A stretch of 64,000 nt of DNA from Pictodentalium vernedei (Eukaryota; Mollusca; Scaphopoda; Dentaliida; Dentaliidae): assembly GCA_031216915.1 (NCBI GenBank), contig CM062290.1, forward strand, positions 164,030,453-164,094,452, given 5' to 3'. Shown in pieces: positions 54,280-64,000 of the stretch. A program made the translations under genes and the position numbers. Numbering within the stretch: the stretch's first letter is position 1; every line of letters begins with the position of its first letter. The notes under the pieces were generated by a model, which saw only the letters and a program-made list of their open reading frames with translations, had not been told where the DNA came from and made no database searches.

Positions 54280-54430
54280 TCTTTTGTTTTAAGATGAACA
54301 GAAGCTAATGAATTTTTCAGTTTCTTTATTTTAGGTGAACAGAAGCTAGTGAAATTTTCAGTTTCTTTATTCCAGGTAAACAGATGCTATTGATTTTCTT
54401 TTTTTGTTTCAGGTGAACAGAAGCTAATTA
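54280..54430 (+). repeat. Tandem repeat of pyrimidine tract + AG + GTGAACAG
   Basis: Four units of TTTCTTTATT(TT/CC)AGGTGAACAGAAGCTA-like sequence (quoted as TTTCTTTATTTTAG and GTGAACAGAAGCTA), about 45-60 bp each. Every unit looks like a splice acceptor directly followed by a GT(G/A)AAC donor-like sequence. Confidence 0.8.
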
Positions 54431-54439
54431 TTTTTATTT

Positions 54440-55610
54440 TAGATCATTCACTAAGTCCTGTAAGGTACTTCCCTGTGGTGGGAACTGATAACAGGAATTT
54501 TCAATAATTTCCGGCTAAACCTAATCAAGGCAGGCAGTAGTAAAAGCCTTTTCAAATTTTATCATCCTGACACGCGTCAATATAAAATTTATATATTTTA
54601 TTTAAGTATTACATGTATATTTATCTGTAATACCCGACGATAATATATATTCGTTGGGCTGAATTGTTCTAACCTAAGAATCGAATCGTCGAATGCAGGT
54701 GCCGAATCGTCCAACCCAAGTGCCAAATCGTCCAACCCCTGAGGAAATGAGGGTAACTGGACAATTCGTCGTGATTGAAGATTCGTCATAACGACGAATC
54801 GTCCAAATTACGATAACGACGAATCGTCTTTTAGGTTTTTGACGAAACATCCAAGGCATGGATCTGTAACACTGAATTATTTTTTTAAAAATTTGATGCA
54901 TGTTTCTTGTCTCAAAAATGTAATTTATGACCCATCCTTGAGGCGTGATAAGTAATATTTTTCAAATCAGAAACAAGATATTTGTTACACTTCAAAATAC
55001 CCCCGTGAATTGATGTGCCTCCCTTTTTTGCCAGCAGAGCAGATAGCCATGATATTTGATGATTTTAAAAATTGGGCACAATAATGTCAACTTGTATGAA
55101 CTTATAGAGGTGTTGAACAAAGGGAGTTTACTAGTAGACCTTCAGTGACACTTGGTATCTGAAGAGAAACTCCATGGGTATAAAAAAAAAACATTTAAAA
55201 ACTATCAGATGGAAATTTTTAATGTATGGGAGCATTACAAACAGAAAATTATAACCCCAAAGGTATTACTGCAACACTTCACCAACCTCAACAAACAACA
55301 CCAGTAGACAATGACAATGAATAACTTTTCCTTATCAAGTTCTTATTATTAAGTTTGTATCAAATATGGCGACTTAGGAGATTATTGATAATTGGCATTT
55401 GCTAATTAGGGGATTATTGATAATTTAATCAATTGTATTAGTGTCTGTCATAATAATATCCACTTGAGGTGTGAATGTCAGTCAATTTGTTTGTTCATTC
55501 TATTCTTCTCTGTATTTTTTATTTGTCTTCAATATTGCAGTTGGGGGGAAAGGAGAGGGAAGGAATGGGGTTTACATTTTTCGCATGTTATTTTATAATG
55601 TAGCATAATG
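54440..55610. other. No gene; GAATCGTCC minisatellite
   Basis: Between 54660 and 54860 the motifs GAATCGTC and CGAATCGTCCAA recur about eight times on the plus strand. The rest (54860-55610) is AT-rich with no recognised domain. Confidence 0.55.
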
Positions 55611-56205
55611 CCCCTATTATTACTCCTCCAATATGGAATCAACAATTGGAATGGTAAACTGGTCAGAAGAGTAAAGAGAACCGGTGACGTCACCAAGAGA
55701 ATGGTATTTATACTGGATTGGAAGAGGAGACCCAGTTGTTGTTATTTGGTTGCTGAACATATCATCTGGTGAGTTGAAAGTGCCCGCCCATTGGAGGAAA
55801 TAACCCACTTGATGAGCTTGTAACTATTTGGTATTGGGTGGTATATATAAGTATTAGTGTATTAAGATTATATATCCCCAAAAATTACCACATTGGCACA
55901 ACGACTTAACCGAATTTGTGTGGGCTGATGCTCGAAACTTTTCAAGTTTTAAACTTGCCACCCGCGGCCATTTTGGCTTTGTCTTGTTGACACACGAACC
56001 CGCCAATTTTAATCACAGTAAATCCAGTTATTTCACTTACCCATCCAATGTAATATTCTTTTGATTTGTCTTTCATTTATTTTGGAATATTGTTTTTTTA
56101 TCTTTGTTTTGTATTTTTTTGTCAACTTGTTGGGAATTTCCCAAATGAAATATTTTTTCGCATTTTGTTGTCAAAATTGACGTAAATTATTTTGTGTTAG
56201 GGAAA
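55610..56205 (+). other. Leader region of the HhH ORF
   Basis: No recognised gene. TATATAAG at 55843-55850 is a TATA-box-like sequence ~360 bp upstream of the ORF start. TGGCACAACGACTTAACCG follows at about 55893, beginning TGG as LTR primer-binding sites do, but I could not match it to a tRNA. A 62-aa minus-strand ORF (55620-55808) has no known domain. Confidence 0.35.
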
Positions 56206-57330
56206 ATGGCTACGGCTGTTACACATGATCAGAATCGGTCACCTAGTGTTCCCGAACCACAAATTTTTATAAATACATGTGATTTCATGGGATTTTTTGC
56301 CTTACCTGGGGTTGATGTCCCCAGAGCTCGCCAGCTGGTGCAGAAACATGCTCAATTAGGAAATTTTTCAGAGAGCACTCTGAGAGAGGTTCCTGGTTTA
56401 AAAGTGACCAGGACCCTTTTGAGTACTATCAATTTCGCCCTACATTCTCCGGGAGATGAAAATCCCCGTTCAAATTGTTCTAGATGCATTGAAGCCGAGG
56501 ATCAAGTTTGTCAGCATGGGGAAGGAGTGAGTGGCCCTTTAGCGCTTTCCAGGGTGGGGGAAACTCCTGGTGCTCCACCTTGGTCTCGGCGTCAGCACTC
56601 TCCACGTCATCGAGCATCGAGAAATACAGTGGGGGAGAATAGGGAGTCCTGTGACGATCCCTCATTAACACCTGCTTGGCATATTAGAGGCAGGCCATTT
56701 CAAAGTTCTGTTCCAAATAGACCGGGTCCAGTCCCAGATGCTGCTACTTTTGATATTGACTCTCCACCACCTTATGAATCGGTGGGTTCTGATTATGATA
56801 CTTTCCAAAATGGTGGGAATGATGGTAGAGACAGAGTTCCACCCAATCCAATACCCACCCGACAGGAGGTGAATCCCAACATGACTAGATGGGGGGGATT
56901 TGAGGATAGACGCCCAGTTAGGCAGAATAGACCTTTTTTGAGGAAGGGGGAGGGGAGGCAAATTACAGAGATGATTTTCAAGAAAATCGTTGGCTTCCCC
57001 AAGGCCGATACAGATATGCTTATGACCCACCCCTTCGGGTGTACCAGCCTTATGGGGAAGTAGCTTACTGTCCACAAGGGGACAGGTGGAGGGGTGAGAG
57101 GTATGCCCATGACCCCCAAGGGTCCGGGGTGCCGAATGTACCCCAGGGTTGTACCCCAGGGTCCGGGGTGCCGAATGGCCCAGCATGGCGTCAGACCAAT
57201 GGTGGATACAAAGGGGGGGGGGGGCAGCCCCCCCCCCCTTTAGCGCGTGTTTGTCTAGCATGGGGGGGGGGGGGCAGTCTCCACTCTTTACAAGTTCACA
57301 ACCCACTCCTCGCCCCTCCCCGGTATAAGT
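56206..57330 (+). pseudogene. Helix-hairpin-helix / PPPY protein, frameshifted
   Basis: The start is chosen at ATG 56206 (context AAAATGG) rather than the upstream in-frame GTG. Residues ~20-75 read 'FINTCDFMGFFALPGVDVPR', 'ARQLVQKHAQLGNFSESTLR', 'EVPGLKVTRTLLSTINF', which fits the ComEA-like double helix-hairpin-helix (IN..., LPG, then G.F...L..VPG), a non-specific DNA-binding fold. A Cys pair follows (CSRCIEAEDQVC), then Pro/Arg-rich sequence and SPPPYESVG, a PPxY motif as used to recruit WW-domain proteins. The frame shifts in the G-rich run at 56943-56956 and continues as a Tyr/Arg/Pro-rich tail ('NRWLPQGRYRYAYDPP') to TAG at 57331-57333, with a duplicated GSGVPN. DNA binding plus PPxY plus a basic tail suggests a Gag-like ORF, but no pol is present. 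A domesticated or host gene is the alternative. Confidence 0.55.
57205..57280. repeat. G runs and G12/C12 inverted repeat
   Basis: A run of twelve G (57211-57222) is followed after CA by a C run, then a second G run at 57261-57273. They lie in the tail of the HhH ORF and may add further frame changes. Confidence 0.85.
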
Positions 57331-57333
57331 AGC

Positions 57334-57750
57334 GAAAGTCCCTTCAAATTAGGCAATCGTTGGGTGTTGAAATCATGATATTGTATCCTATGTAGTAAAT
57401 ACTTTCAACGACATATTTCAGAAGAGCATGTTTTAAATTTTCTAATTCTGTCTGTATGACAGAATTTGACATTTTGAAACACGATGTTTAAAAAGGGTTA
57501 TTTAGCCGTTCAAAAAACCAAGGATTTCCACCCCAGAAGCCACCAGAAAGCTCCATTTGATCGCTCATTTCCCAGTATTTTCTGGGGGGGGGGGGGATCG
57601 TCCAATAAAAATCTGGTCTGAATCGTACATGGTCCGAATCGTCCATAATCCTTTTAGAACTACCGGTTGTCGAACATAATATGGTTTTCAAACAGCCACC
57701 CCCCCCCCCCCCCCCCCCCCACCAGTATGGACACGTAGGGGTCTTAATAC
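57334..57750. other. No gene; GAATCGTCC motifs and C run
   Basis: Contains GATCGTCCAATAAAAATC, GAATCGTACATGGTCC and GAATCGTCCATAATCC (57594-57652), and a C run (about 57700-57720). No coding domain. Confidence 0.5.
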
Positions 57751-57810
57751 GTCTATGTAGTATCTATGTGGTATCTATGTAGTTCTATGTAGTTCTATGT
57801 GGTATCTATG
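57751..57810 (+). repeat. TCTATGTAG(T) minisatellite
   Basis: Six or so irregular units of (G/A)TATCTATGTAG/GTTCTATGT. A further unit lies beyond the palindrome at 58459-58485. Confidence 0.85.
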
Positions 57811-58458
57811 TAGTCTTTGTAAGACTGTTAACCCGGGGCCCTCCTGGCCCTCACAGTCTTTGAGAGACCCGTTCAAATCTAGTCTGACTAAAAATGAAAG
57901 AAACTGACCGCATTTGGGTCGACTCAGTTCACGCTTCATATCGAAGACACAAATCACATAATCAACATTCTACTTGTCGTACTCAGCCCAAATATAATTT
58001 ATTTACGTGTCTGCATCATTTTTTTAACACAAACACAGCATCAAATCAAGAAATGTTGAAAAATATCCGACTTCAACACGTCAAAAAACACCGATTTCAA
58101 AGATATACAAATTGTACTACACATGCGCACAGTATCTGTGCGCATGCGTAGTACAATTTGTTTATCTTTGAAACATGATGTTATTTTACGTGTTGAAGTC
58201 GGATATTTTTCAACATTTCTTGAATTTGATGCTGTGTTTGCGTTAAAAAATGATGCAGACACGTAAATAAATTATATTTGGGCTGAGTACGACAAGTAGA
58301 ATGTTGATTATGTGATCTGTGTCTTCGATATGAAGCGTGAACTGAGTCGACCCATATGCGGTCAGTTTCTTTCATTTTTAGTCAGACTAGATTTGAACGG
58401 GTCTCTCAAAGACTGTGAGGGCCAGGAGGGCCCCGGGTTAACAGTCTTACAAAGACTA
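57811..58458. mobile_element. 648-bp near-perfect palindrome, MULE/foldback-like
   Basis: Arms of ~323 bp meet at about 58134. The left end TAGTCTTTGTAAGACTGTTA is the exact complement of the right end TAACAGTCTTACAAAGACTA. Arms differ by only a few substitutions and small indels (for example near 58025 and 58235). A 9-bp direct repeat GTATCTATG flanks it (57802-57810 and 58459-58467), fitting long-TIR Mutator-like or foldback elements, though the repeat lies in a TATCTATG array, which weakens the inference. The matching short ORFs on the two strands (57894-58151 and 58181-58375) are the two arms translated and encode nothing recognisable. Confidence 0.75.
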
Positions 58459-58485
58459 GTATCTATGTAGGTTCTATGTGGTAAT

Positions 58486-59340
58486 TCGTCGCACCGGGCA
58501 GGGCGGTAACAATTTTAGAAACCACGAGAGGTGTTTATACCATGTATATTTCCATCTATCACAGCTGGATTGAATATGAAACAGGTTGTTTTTACCTGTG
58601 TTTAATTTGACTTTCTGGCTTTTAAACTTCAACTTCACGTTGTTTGGGTTGATGTTATGTTATGTACCGGCGTACTCGAATGGATTGTAATGTTCGCCTG
58701 ATGCGTACGGAACAAAACAATTACCTTCTCATTTGATCCTTATACAGGACATTCGTCGATGGACTTTTCGGCCCCCGAAGAGGCCGAATCGTCTCACTTT
58801 AAAATCGTTTTTCTGAGTTATTTATGTTTTTAAATTTATAAACATAGATTTGAAATACTTAAGTATACCTTTGTGAAAAGTATTTTTTTTCCTAATCTTG
58901 TAATATGTACATGAATAAATTTTGCGGGCTGATTTTGCGCCATCGGACGGCGAGTTGTCCCGATTTTTACGGCGAGTTGTTAATCGTTTTTAACCCATGA
59001 TAGGTACCCCTTGATAACTTGAGTGTCTGTTTATTGGTTCTTGAATGATTATTGTATACAATTTTGCCCAAAAGGATCTGAGGAAAAAATTTGCAAGCAT
59101 CGGAAATTTTTTTTTTTTTGTCCTCCTTGACCACCCACCCACCCCGGCATCAGTGTTTTGCAAATTCCCCCCCCCCCCCCCCCCCGGGCGAGTAGTCTCT
59201 TCTCGGTGTCAATTAACAGTCACAATCTTGTTCTCGGCAAGTAGCGTCTTCTCTGTGCAGCGGCGAATCCGAAATTGATAAATAATCCCCATCACCACAG
59301 ACTGAGTCGGTCTAAAAGTTTTAAATTTGCTTTTTCTTAT
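58486..59340. other. No gene; short GC-rich motifs
   Basis: Contains GGCCGAATCGTCTCAC (58782) and two copies of GGCGAGTTGT (58948 and 58969), related to motifs at 15136-15190. A T run (59108-59120) and a C run (59166-59183) are present. Confidence 0.5.
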
Positions 59341-59358
59341 CTTATATACAACGGTGAC

Positions 59359-59448
59359 CGGACGTTTCGACCACGGACGTTTAGGCCCGGACGTTTCGGC
59401 CACGGACGTTTCGGCCTAGGACGTTTTGGCCACGGACGTTTCGGCCAA
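59359..59448 (+). repeat. GGACGTTTCGGCCAC minisatellite
   Basis: Six 14-16 bp units of CGGACGTTT(C/A/T)GGCC. It is the third GGCC/TCGTCC-type minisatellite in the window. Confidence 0.92.
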
Positions 59449-59459
59449 TTGGAGATATT

Positions 59460-59575
59460 TCTCACAATATATGAGATTTTTATATTATTATTTTTAATTT
59501 TTTTTACTTTATTTTTTTTATTTATTTATTTTTTTTTTCTTTTGAATGTTCATTTTTTTTATTTAAAACATGAAA
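59460..59575. repeat. T-rich low-complexity tract
   Basis: Runs of T and TTTAT. The associated hydrophobic ORF has no meaning. Confidence 0.85.
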
Positions 59576-60043
59576 ATATTTTTCATAGGGATAGTTATAA
59601 TCATTAACTATTATGTTTTTATAGTAATATTCCTTCAACCTACCTGTCAGCTTACTACATTTTATGTGTGTTTCCATAACTATTTAGCTTCATCTTTTGA
59701 TTATTAGCAGAATATTTCATTTAGGCTTCCTCTTTTGTCAGGGAGTGTTTTTACAGCAATTGGACTGGAGTTTTTGAGATCAATGAATTTTTAGGTCTCC
59801 TTGTGTTTTTGTAGTTAGAGCAATTGACAAGACATTTTCCTCTTCTTTACACCTGCCTTATGTGGCTTCAAAGAGGGTTTGGTTTTCTATATAAATACTC
59901 CATGTTATCATACTCTCCAGCCATTGATCATTTCAATTCAACGAGTTTACTTGACGAATAGAATAGTGAAAACACCTTCACACCTTACCACTTCAACCAC
60001 CATTTCGATTACCCATTCAATTAACACATAACTTAGCTTAACA

Positions 60044-61709
60044 ATGGCAATGGAAATCACATTTCATTCTGATTTTGCTGACTTTGCACTTGCATCTGCA
60101 AGCAGTGGCCCTTCTCAGGGCGCAAATTCAGTGGATTTCAGGGAGGCAGAGTACGCCGGGATAAGAGAAATCAGAGAATTAAAGGAAGAGAACATGAAGC
60201 TGAGAGAAAAGGTTGACCAGCTACTCACCAGCTTGTGAGAGGAAAGAGAAGTTAACAGAGAGTTACGGCGAGACATAACAAGTCTGACCCATCAAGTAGC
60301 AGGTTTCATCGCGAGCAGCCAGAACACCCCAAACAGCCAGAATGAGAGCCGGAAGAATGAGGGCAACAAAAGTAGCAGCAACAACAAAGGAAAGAAGAAA
60401 GCTCAGAGCCAGAGTCCATCCTCTCCAAAGGATGCTTCAGCGGGCAGGCGCGTGGCCAGCGCCACCATCCACCGAGAAACTATAGAAGCAGCGGAAACTC
60501 CGAGACCTTCAGCTCCTACAAGACCTACGGCAGCTCCGACGCAGAATGAATCAACAAACGTAGCCATAAGGGAGGTGCCGAGTGGCAACGAGACACAAAG
60601 AGAGAAAGACACAAGAGAAGAAGAGACAAACAACCTTGAATGGAGGACGGCAGGAAAACGTAAGAACAGCAGCCCTCTAAGGGGGGAAGAGAAAAGAGCT
60701 CACCTAGAAAGAAGCGAGAACAATCAAACTCACAATTCTGGCAGACCACAGAACACAGACGGCAAAAGAAAGCTGACGCTTGTAGCTGAGAGGTATCCAG
60801 AACCATATCTCAACAATCCAATAAAACTGAAGACAGCAATGATCAGAGAAGGATATTCTGACTATCTGTTTAACACTAGTGTCACAAGGGCCGGCACACT
60901 AATGGCTTATCCACGAGACGAGAAAACCAGAGACTTTCTACTAAAAGGCGGTCCGAAAAACATCAAAGAGTTCAAAGACAATAAAACAATATTTAGAGCA
61001 CCCTTACAGAGGAAGGACTCAACCCAGGAACAGAGAGAGAATTACATCGTGATCTGTGGAGTTAACCCTGAGATCACAGAGAGAGAAATAGAAGATGATA
61101 TCGGTCAAGGAGTCAAGGCAAACAGAATGAAGAGCAGCACAACGAACCAAGTGACATGGAAAATCAAACTAAGCTGTCCCACCGCCACACTAAAGAAAAA
61201 ACTTTTAGAGGGGGGTTAAACTTGGACTTTCCAACAAGCGCCACAAAGTAGAGGACTACAGACCCGAACCTCACATCACACAGTGCTATAACTGCCAGAA
61301 GTTTGGACACACGGCGAAATTTTGTAACGACGAAAAAACAAAATGCAAGTCATGCTCAGGGGAACACAGCCACAAAGAGTGTGCAGCTGTCACAAAAATA
61401 TGCGCTAACTGCAACGGTAACCACAGCTCAACATTCAAGGGATGCTCCGTACTAAGAGAAGAAATAACAAAAAAGATTTCATCGAGACTATCATTCGCCA
61501 GTGCAGTAAAAAAGGGTACAAACCCAGAAGACAGTATTAAATTAGGCCTAGTCCTCACAAGAACGCTTACGAAAATCCTAACAAATAAAGAAAAAGACCC
61601 GAGAGAAATAAAAAAATACGTATGCAAAGAAGTGTCAGAAAACATCAGCCAGATATACAAAACAACACTGCATAAAGATGTATTACAGAACATAGCATTC
61701 AGTCACTAA
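60044..61709 (+). pseudogene. Jockey-like ORF1 (gag-like, zinc knuckles)
   Basis: ATG 60044, directly after AGCTTAACA. Residues ~38-90 form a coiled coil (ELKEENMKLREKVDQLLTSL, then TGA at 60236-60238, with the heptad pattern continuing beyond). A charged, Ser/Thr-rich middle and a region before the knuckles ('NYIVICGVNPEITEREIEDD') follow. A sixth G in the run 61210-61215 shifts the frame; in the next frame come three zinc knuckles: CYNCQKFGHTAKFC, CKSCSGEHSHKEC, CANCNGNHSSTFKGC. The ORF ends at TAA 61707-61709. Such proteins bind element RNA and form particles. The GTG at 60452 is an internal codon and not a start. Confidence 0.8.
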
Positions 61710-61766
61710 AACAAACAACCAAGAGAAGAAGAAAAACTACGTTAAACAAACACCAGCCTACTAATC

Positions 61767-64000
61767 ATGGATAATAATCACAACAGCGAAACCAGACAGA
61801 CAACCAGATCAAAACAACCCAGAATAATCAACAGACCAAGAATCACAAATGACAACACTTCACCAAACCGAAATCGCCAAACTGTGACAGTCACACAACA
61901 AAACAAGTTCCACAAGCAATTAACACCTGGTAGTGGTAGTACCTCTCAGGGAGGAATTAACACCTCTCACATTGGTCCACACCAAGTGTCAAATCTGCCT
62001 GTTAGAACTCGTAATGTCACTTCCCACATCATTCACATCAATATTAACGGATTAATGGCAAAACAACAACAACTACAAGAATACATCAGCGACGAGAATC
62101 CAGACATTATCTGTATCAATGAAACCAGGATCAATCCGCAGAAAAAAGTCAACTTCACGAATTACATAATAGTTAGACGCGACCGAAATTCACATGGAGG
62201 AGGTGTAGCAATCCTAATCCGCAAAAACATCAAACACAGAATCATAGACACAAGCCGACTTGACAGCGAAACCCTAGCCATCGAAATAACAATAGAAGAA
62301 ATGAAAACAACTCTAGTTGCCACCTACAACCCTCCAAACAATCAGCTCAACGAAAACATCTTCAGGCACTTCACAAACAACTTCAGACATTGCCTATTCT
62401 TAGGAGACTTCAATGCAACTCACGAATCCTTTGGGTGCCGTAAAACAAATAACAACGGACAGGTACTACTAGACATCACAGATGAACTAAACTTAACGAT
62501 CCACAACAACGAAACAGAACCAACTCACTACAGCGACAGAGCAAAGGACTGGGATATCTTGGATCTTGCCCTCACAACACCAACACTCGCAAACAAAATC
62601 ACAGAGTGCTACAGAGGAGAAGATATCAGCAGCGACCATCTCCCACTCCACATCAAGATGGGAAGTGACTCACCGAAAACACACCCACCAACCTGGAGAC
62701 GAAATCTTCACAAAGCAGACTGGAACAGTTTTCGAGATCTACTCACAGGACAAATTGACGACGACAAAATCCAGACTATAAAAGAAATTGATGAAAACAT
62801 CGAGAGACTCCAAGTAGCCACCCTATCAGCACTGGATGAAGCATGTCCACCACAAAAAACCAAGAAAAAAGCCTGGAGAGTATCTGCCAGAACTCTACAG
62901 CTGATTAAAATTAAATGAAAAACACGACGGCTGCACCAGAAACACCGTAATCAAGAAGAATTCAGAAACTTGTACAACACACTCAACAAACAAGTCAAAG
63001 AAGCTATCAGACAAGAAAAAGAAAACGCTTGGCAAAATATCACTGAAAAACTAGGAGAACAGAAACTTGATAAAGAATTCTGGAATACTTTCAAAGTATT
63101 AACAGGCAGCACAAACAACGATCCTTCCAAACCCGAAAAACCTCTACTCAAACCTGATGGATCTCTGACAGAAAGCGACTCGGAAAAGGCACAAGTTTTC
63201 GCCTGCAGCCTCCAAAGAATCCATAATACCCACGTCGGGCCAATATTCGATGACACCTTCAAGACCACCGTTGAAACATACATGGAAGAAAATGAAGCAC
63301 TCTTCAAGCCGCTGCAAGATGACACCAATGAGGACACTGACAGCCATGACTTAGTACAAGACTTCACAGTAAACGAAATTAGACACCAACTAAAATCATG
63401 CAAAAATAACTCGGCACCAGGCGAAGACGGCATCGGATACGCCATACTGAAACAAGCACCGACCAAATTCTTCGACAAACTAGCAACAATCTTCAACAGA
63501 TGCCTACAACTAGGATACTTCCCACAATCCTGGAAGAATGCAGTCGGGAAAATGATACCAAAGCCCAACAAAGACGAAAAAGTACCAACAAATCACAGAT
63601 CAATTAGCCTACTTTCCTGTATCGGCAAATTATTTGAGAAAACACTGAACGACAGATTACTAAACCACCTAGAGAACACAAACTTCTTCAATAAATGGCA
63701 AAGAGCTTACAGAAAGGGAAAAGAAGGCATCGAGCACGTAGCACGACTAGCCCAAGACATCAGACTAGGACAAGCAAAAAAATGGATTACTGCAGCTGTA
63801 CTTCTAGACGTCGAAAAGGCATTCGACTCAGTCTGGCATGATGGACTCAGATACAAACTCAGCAACATGAATCTACCACAAAAACTCATCAGAATAATAT
63901 CATCCTTCCTAGACAACAGAACCCTGAAAGTAAAAATAAACAGCGACACTTCTAGACCGGTGAAACTAGAGGCAGGCACACCACAGGGATCGGTCCTCAG
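61767..64000 (+). pseudogene. Jockey-like ORF2 (endonuclease + RT), 3' end outside window
   Basis: ATG 61767, 57 nt after the ORF1 stop. After a ~90-residue basic leader comes the endonuclease: 'HININGLMAKQQQLQEYI', 'CINETR', 'SHGGGVAILIRKNI', 'FLGDFNATHESFGC', 'SSDHLPLHI'. TGA at 62916-62918 interrupts the linker; the same frame is then open to the window edge. RT motifs: 'SAPGEDGIGYAIL', 'NHRSISLLSCIGKLFEKTL', 'LLDVEKAFDSVWHDGL' and, at the very edge, 'GTPQGSVLS'. The FADD/YADD box is not reached. The 206-aa minus-strand ORF 62951-63571 is an antisense shadow. Confidence 0.85.

Larger units (their letters stand above)
59850..64000 (+). mobile_element. Jockey-type LINE, runs off the window
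   Basis: A plus-strand non-LTR element with two ORFs: gag-like with three CCHC knuckles, then APE endonuclease and RT, the usual Jockey-clade order. The 5' UTR (to 60043) starts at an undefined point. The 3' part is beyond the window. Visible lesions are two in-frame TGA codons and one homopolymer frameshift. Confidence 0.82.

Noticed and set aside
55893..55912. LTR primer-binding site upstream of the HhH ORF
   Set aside because: It starts with TGG but I could not match the remainder to a tRNA 3' end, and no LTR pair was found around 55.6-57.7 kb.
56665..57306. 213-codon minus-strand ORF
   Set aside because: Antisense to the HhH/PPPY ORF; Pro/His-rich from G-rich sense codons, no domain.
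57894..58375. A pair of near-identical short proteins on opposite strands
   Set aside because: They are the two arms of the 648-bp palindrome; no domain.
62951..63571. 206-codon minus-strand ORF
   Set aside because: Antisense to the Jockey ORF2; the plus frame has clear RT motifs.

Overview
Organism. The window is AT-rich eukaryotic nuclear DNA with no recognisable intact host gene. It is almost entirely transposable elements, their nested remains and short tandem repeats. It holds a DIRS-type tyrosine-recombinase retrotransposon, several APE-type LINEs, tRNA-derived SINEs whose conserved middle block recalls invertebrate SINE domains, and many tandem-core elements that end in a hairpin followed by TAAAAAT (Helentron/HINE-like, resembling the bivalve 'pearl' class as I remember it). 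This mix suggests a marine lophotrochozoan, most likely a mollusc and perhaps a bivalve. That placement is inference; no species marker is visible.

Layout. 1-5.5 kb: degenerate tandem-core elements and a piggyBac-like MITE. 5.5-12.2 kb (minus): a DIRS retrotransposon with both inverted terminal repeats and an internal complementary region, carrying gag, RT/RNase H and tyrosine recombinase with a handful of lesions. 12.3-14.5 kb (minus): a second, truncated and more decayed DIRS relative. 17-21 kb: a tandem-core element split by a TA-flanked Tigger/pogo-like MITE, which itself holds a TTAA-flanked piggyBac remnant. 25.4-30.8 kb: a hAT-like element with an exact 8-bp target duplication, filled by a 1-kb ORF element and a LINE. 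31-37 kb: MITEs, SINEs, foldbacks and minisatellites. 38.6-40.8 kb: two more 1-kb ORF elements, divergent. 41.5-46.6 kb: a tandem-core element split by an apparently intact 1144-codon LINE. 46.9-51.7 kb: nested tandem-core elements plus a fourth 1-kb ORF element. 52.2-54.1 kb: another tandem-core element and a LINE fragment. 56.2-57.3 kb: an ORF with a ComEA-like helix-hairpin-helix and a PPPY motif. 57.8-58.5 kb: a 648-bp near-perfect palindrome. 59.9-64 kb: a Jockey-type LINE running off the window.

Main result. The strongest candidate for an undescribed system is a family of four ~0.95-1.02 kb elements (called PKK here; 26174-27134, 38587-39606, 39850-40794, 50022-51032). Each has one ~275-codon ORF with a conserved N-terminal module, a basic PPPKKK-like C-terminus, a conserved ~60-nt 3' end with a small hairpin, and an exact 11-13 bp flanking direct repeat. 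Two insertions have related uninterrupted copies of their target inside this window. The pattern fits LINE-driven retrotransposition of an element that codes for a protein but not for a polymerase. The ORF family and enzyme partner are not identified.

How the parts interact. There is no operon or pathway; the logic is nesting. Relative ages can be read from who interrupts whom: piggyBac in Tigger-like in tandem-core A; PKK-A and a LINE in hAT-like; an intact LINE in tandem-core B; PKK-D in tandem-core C.
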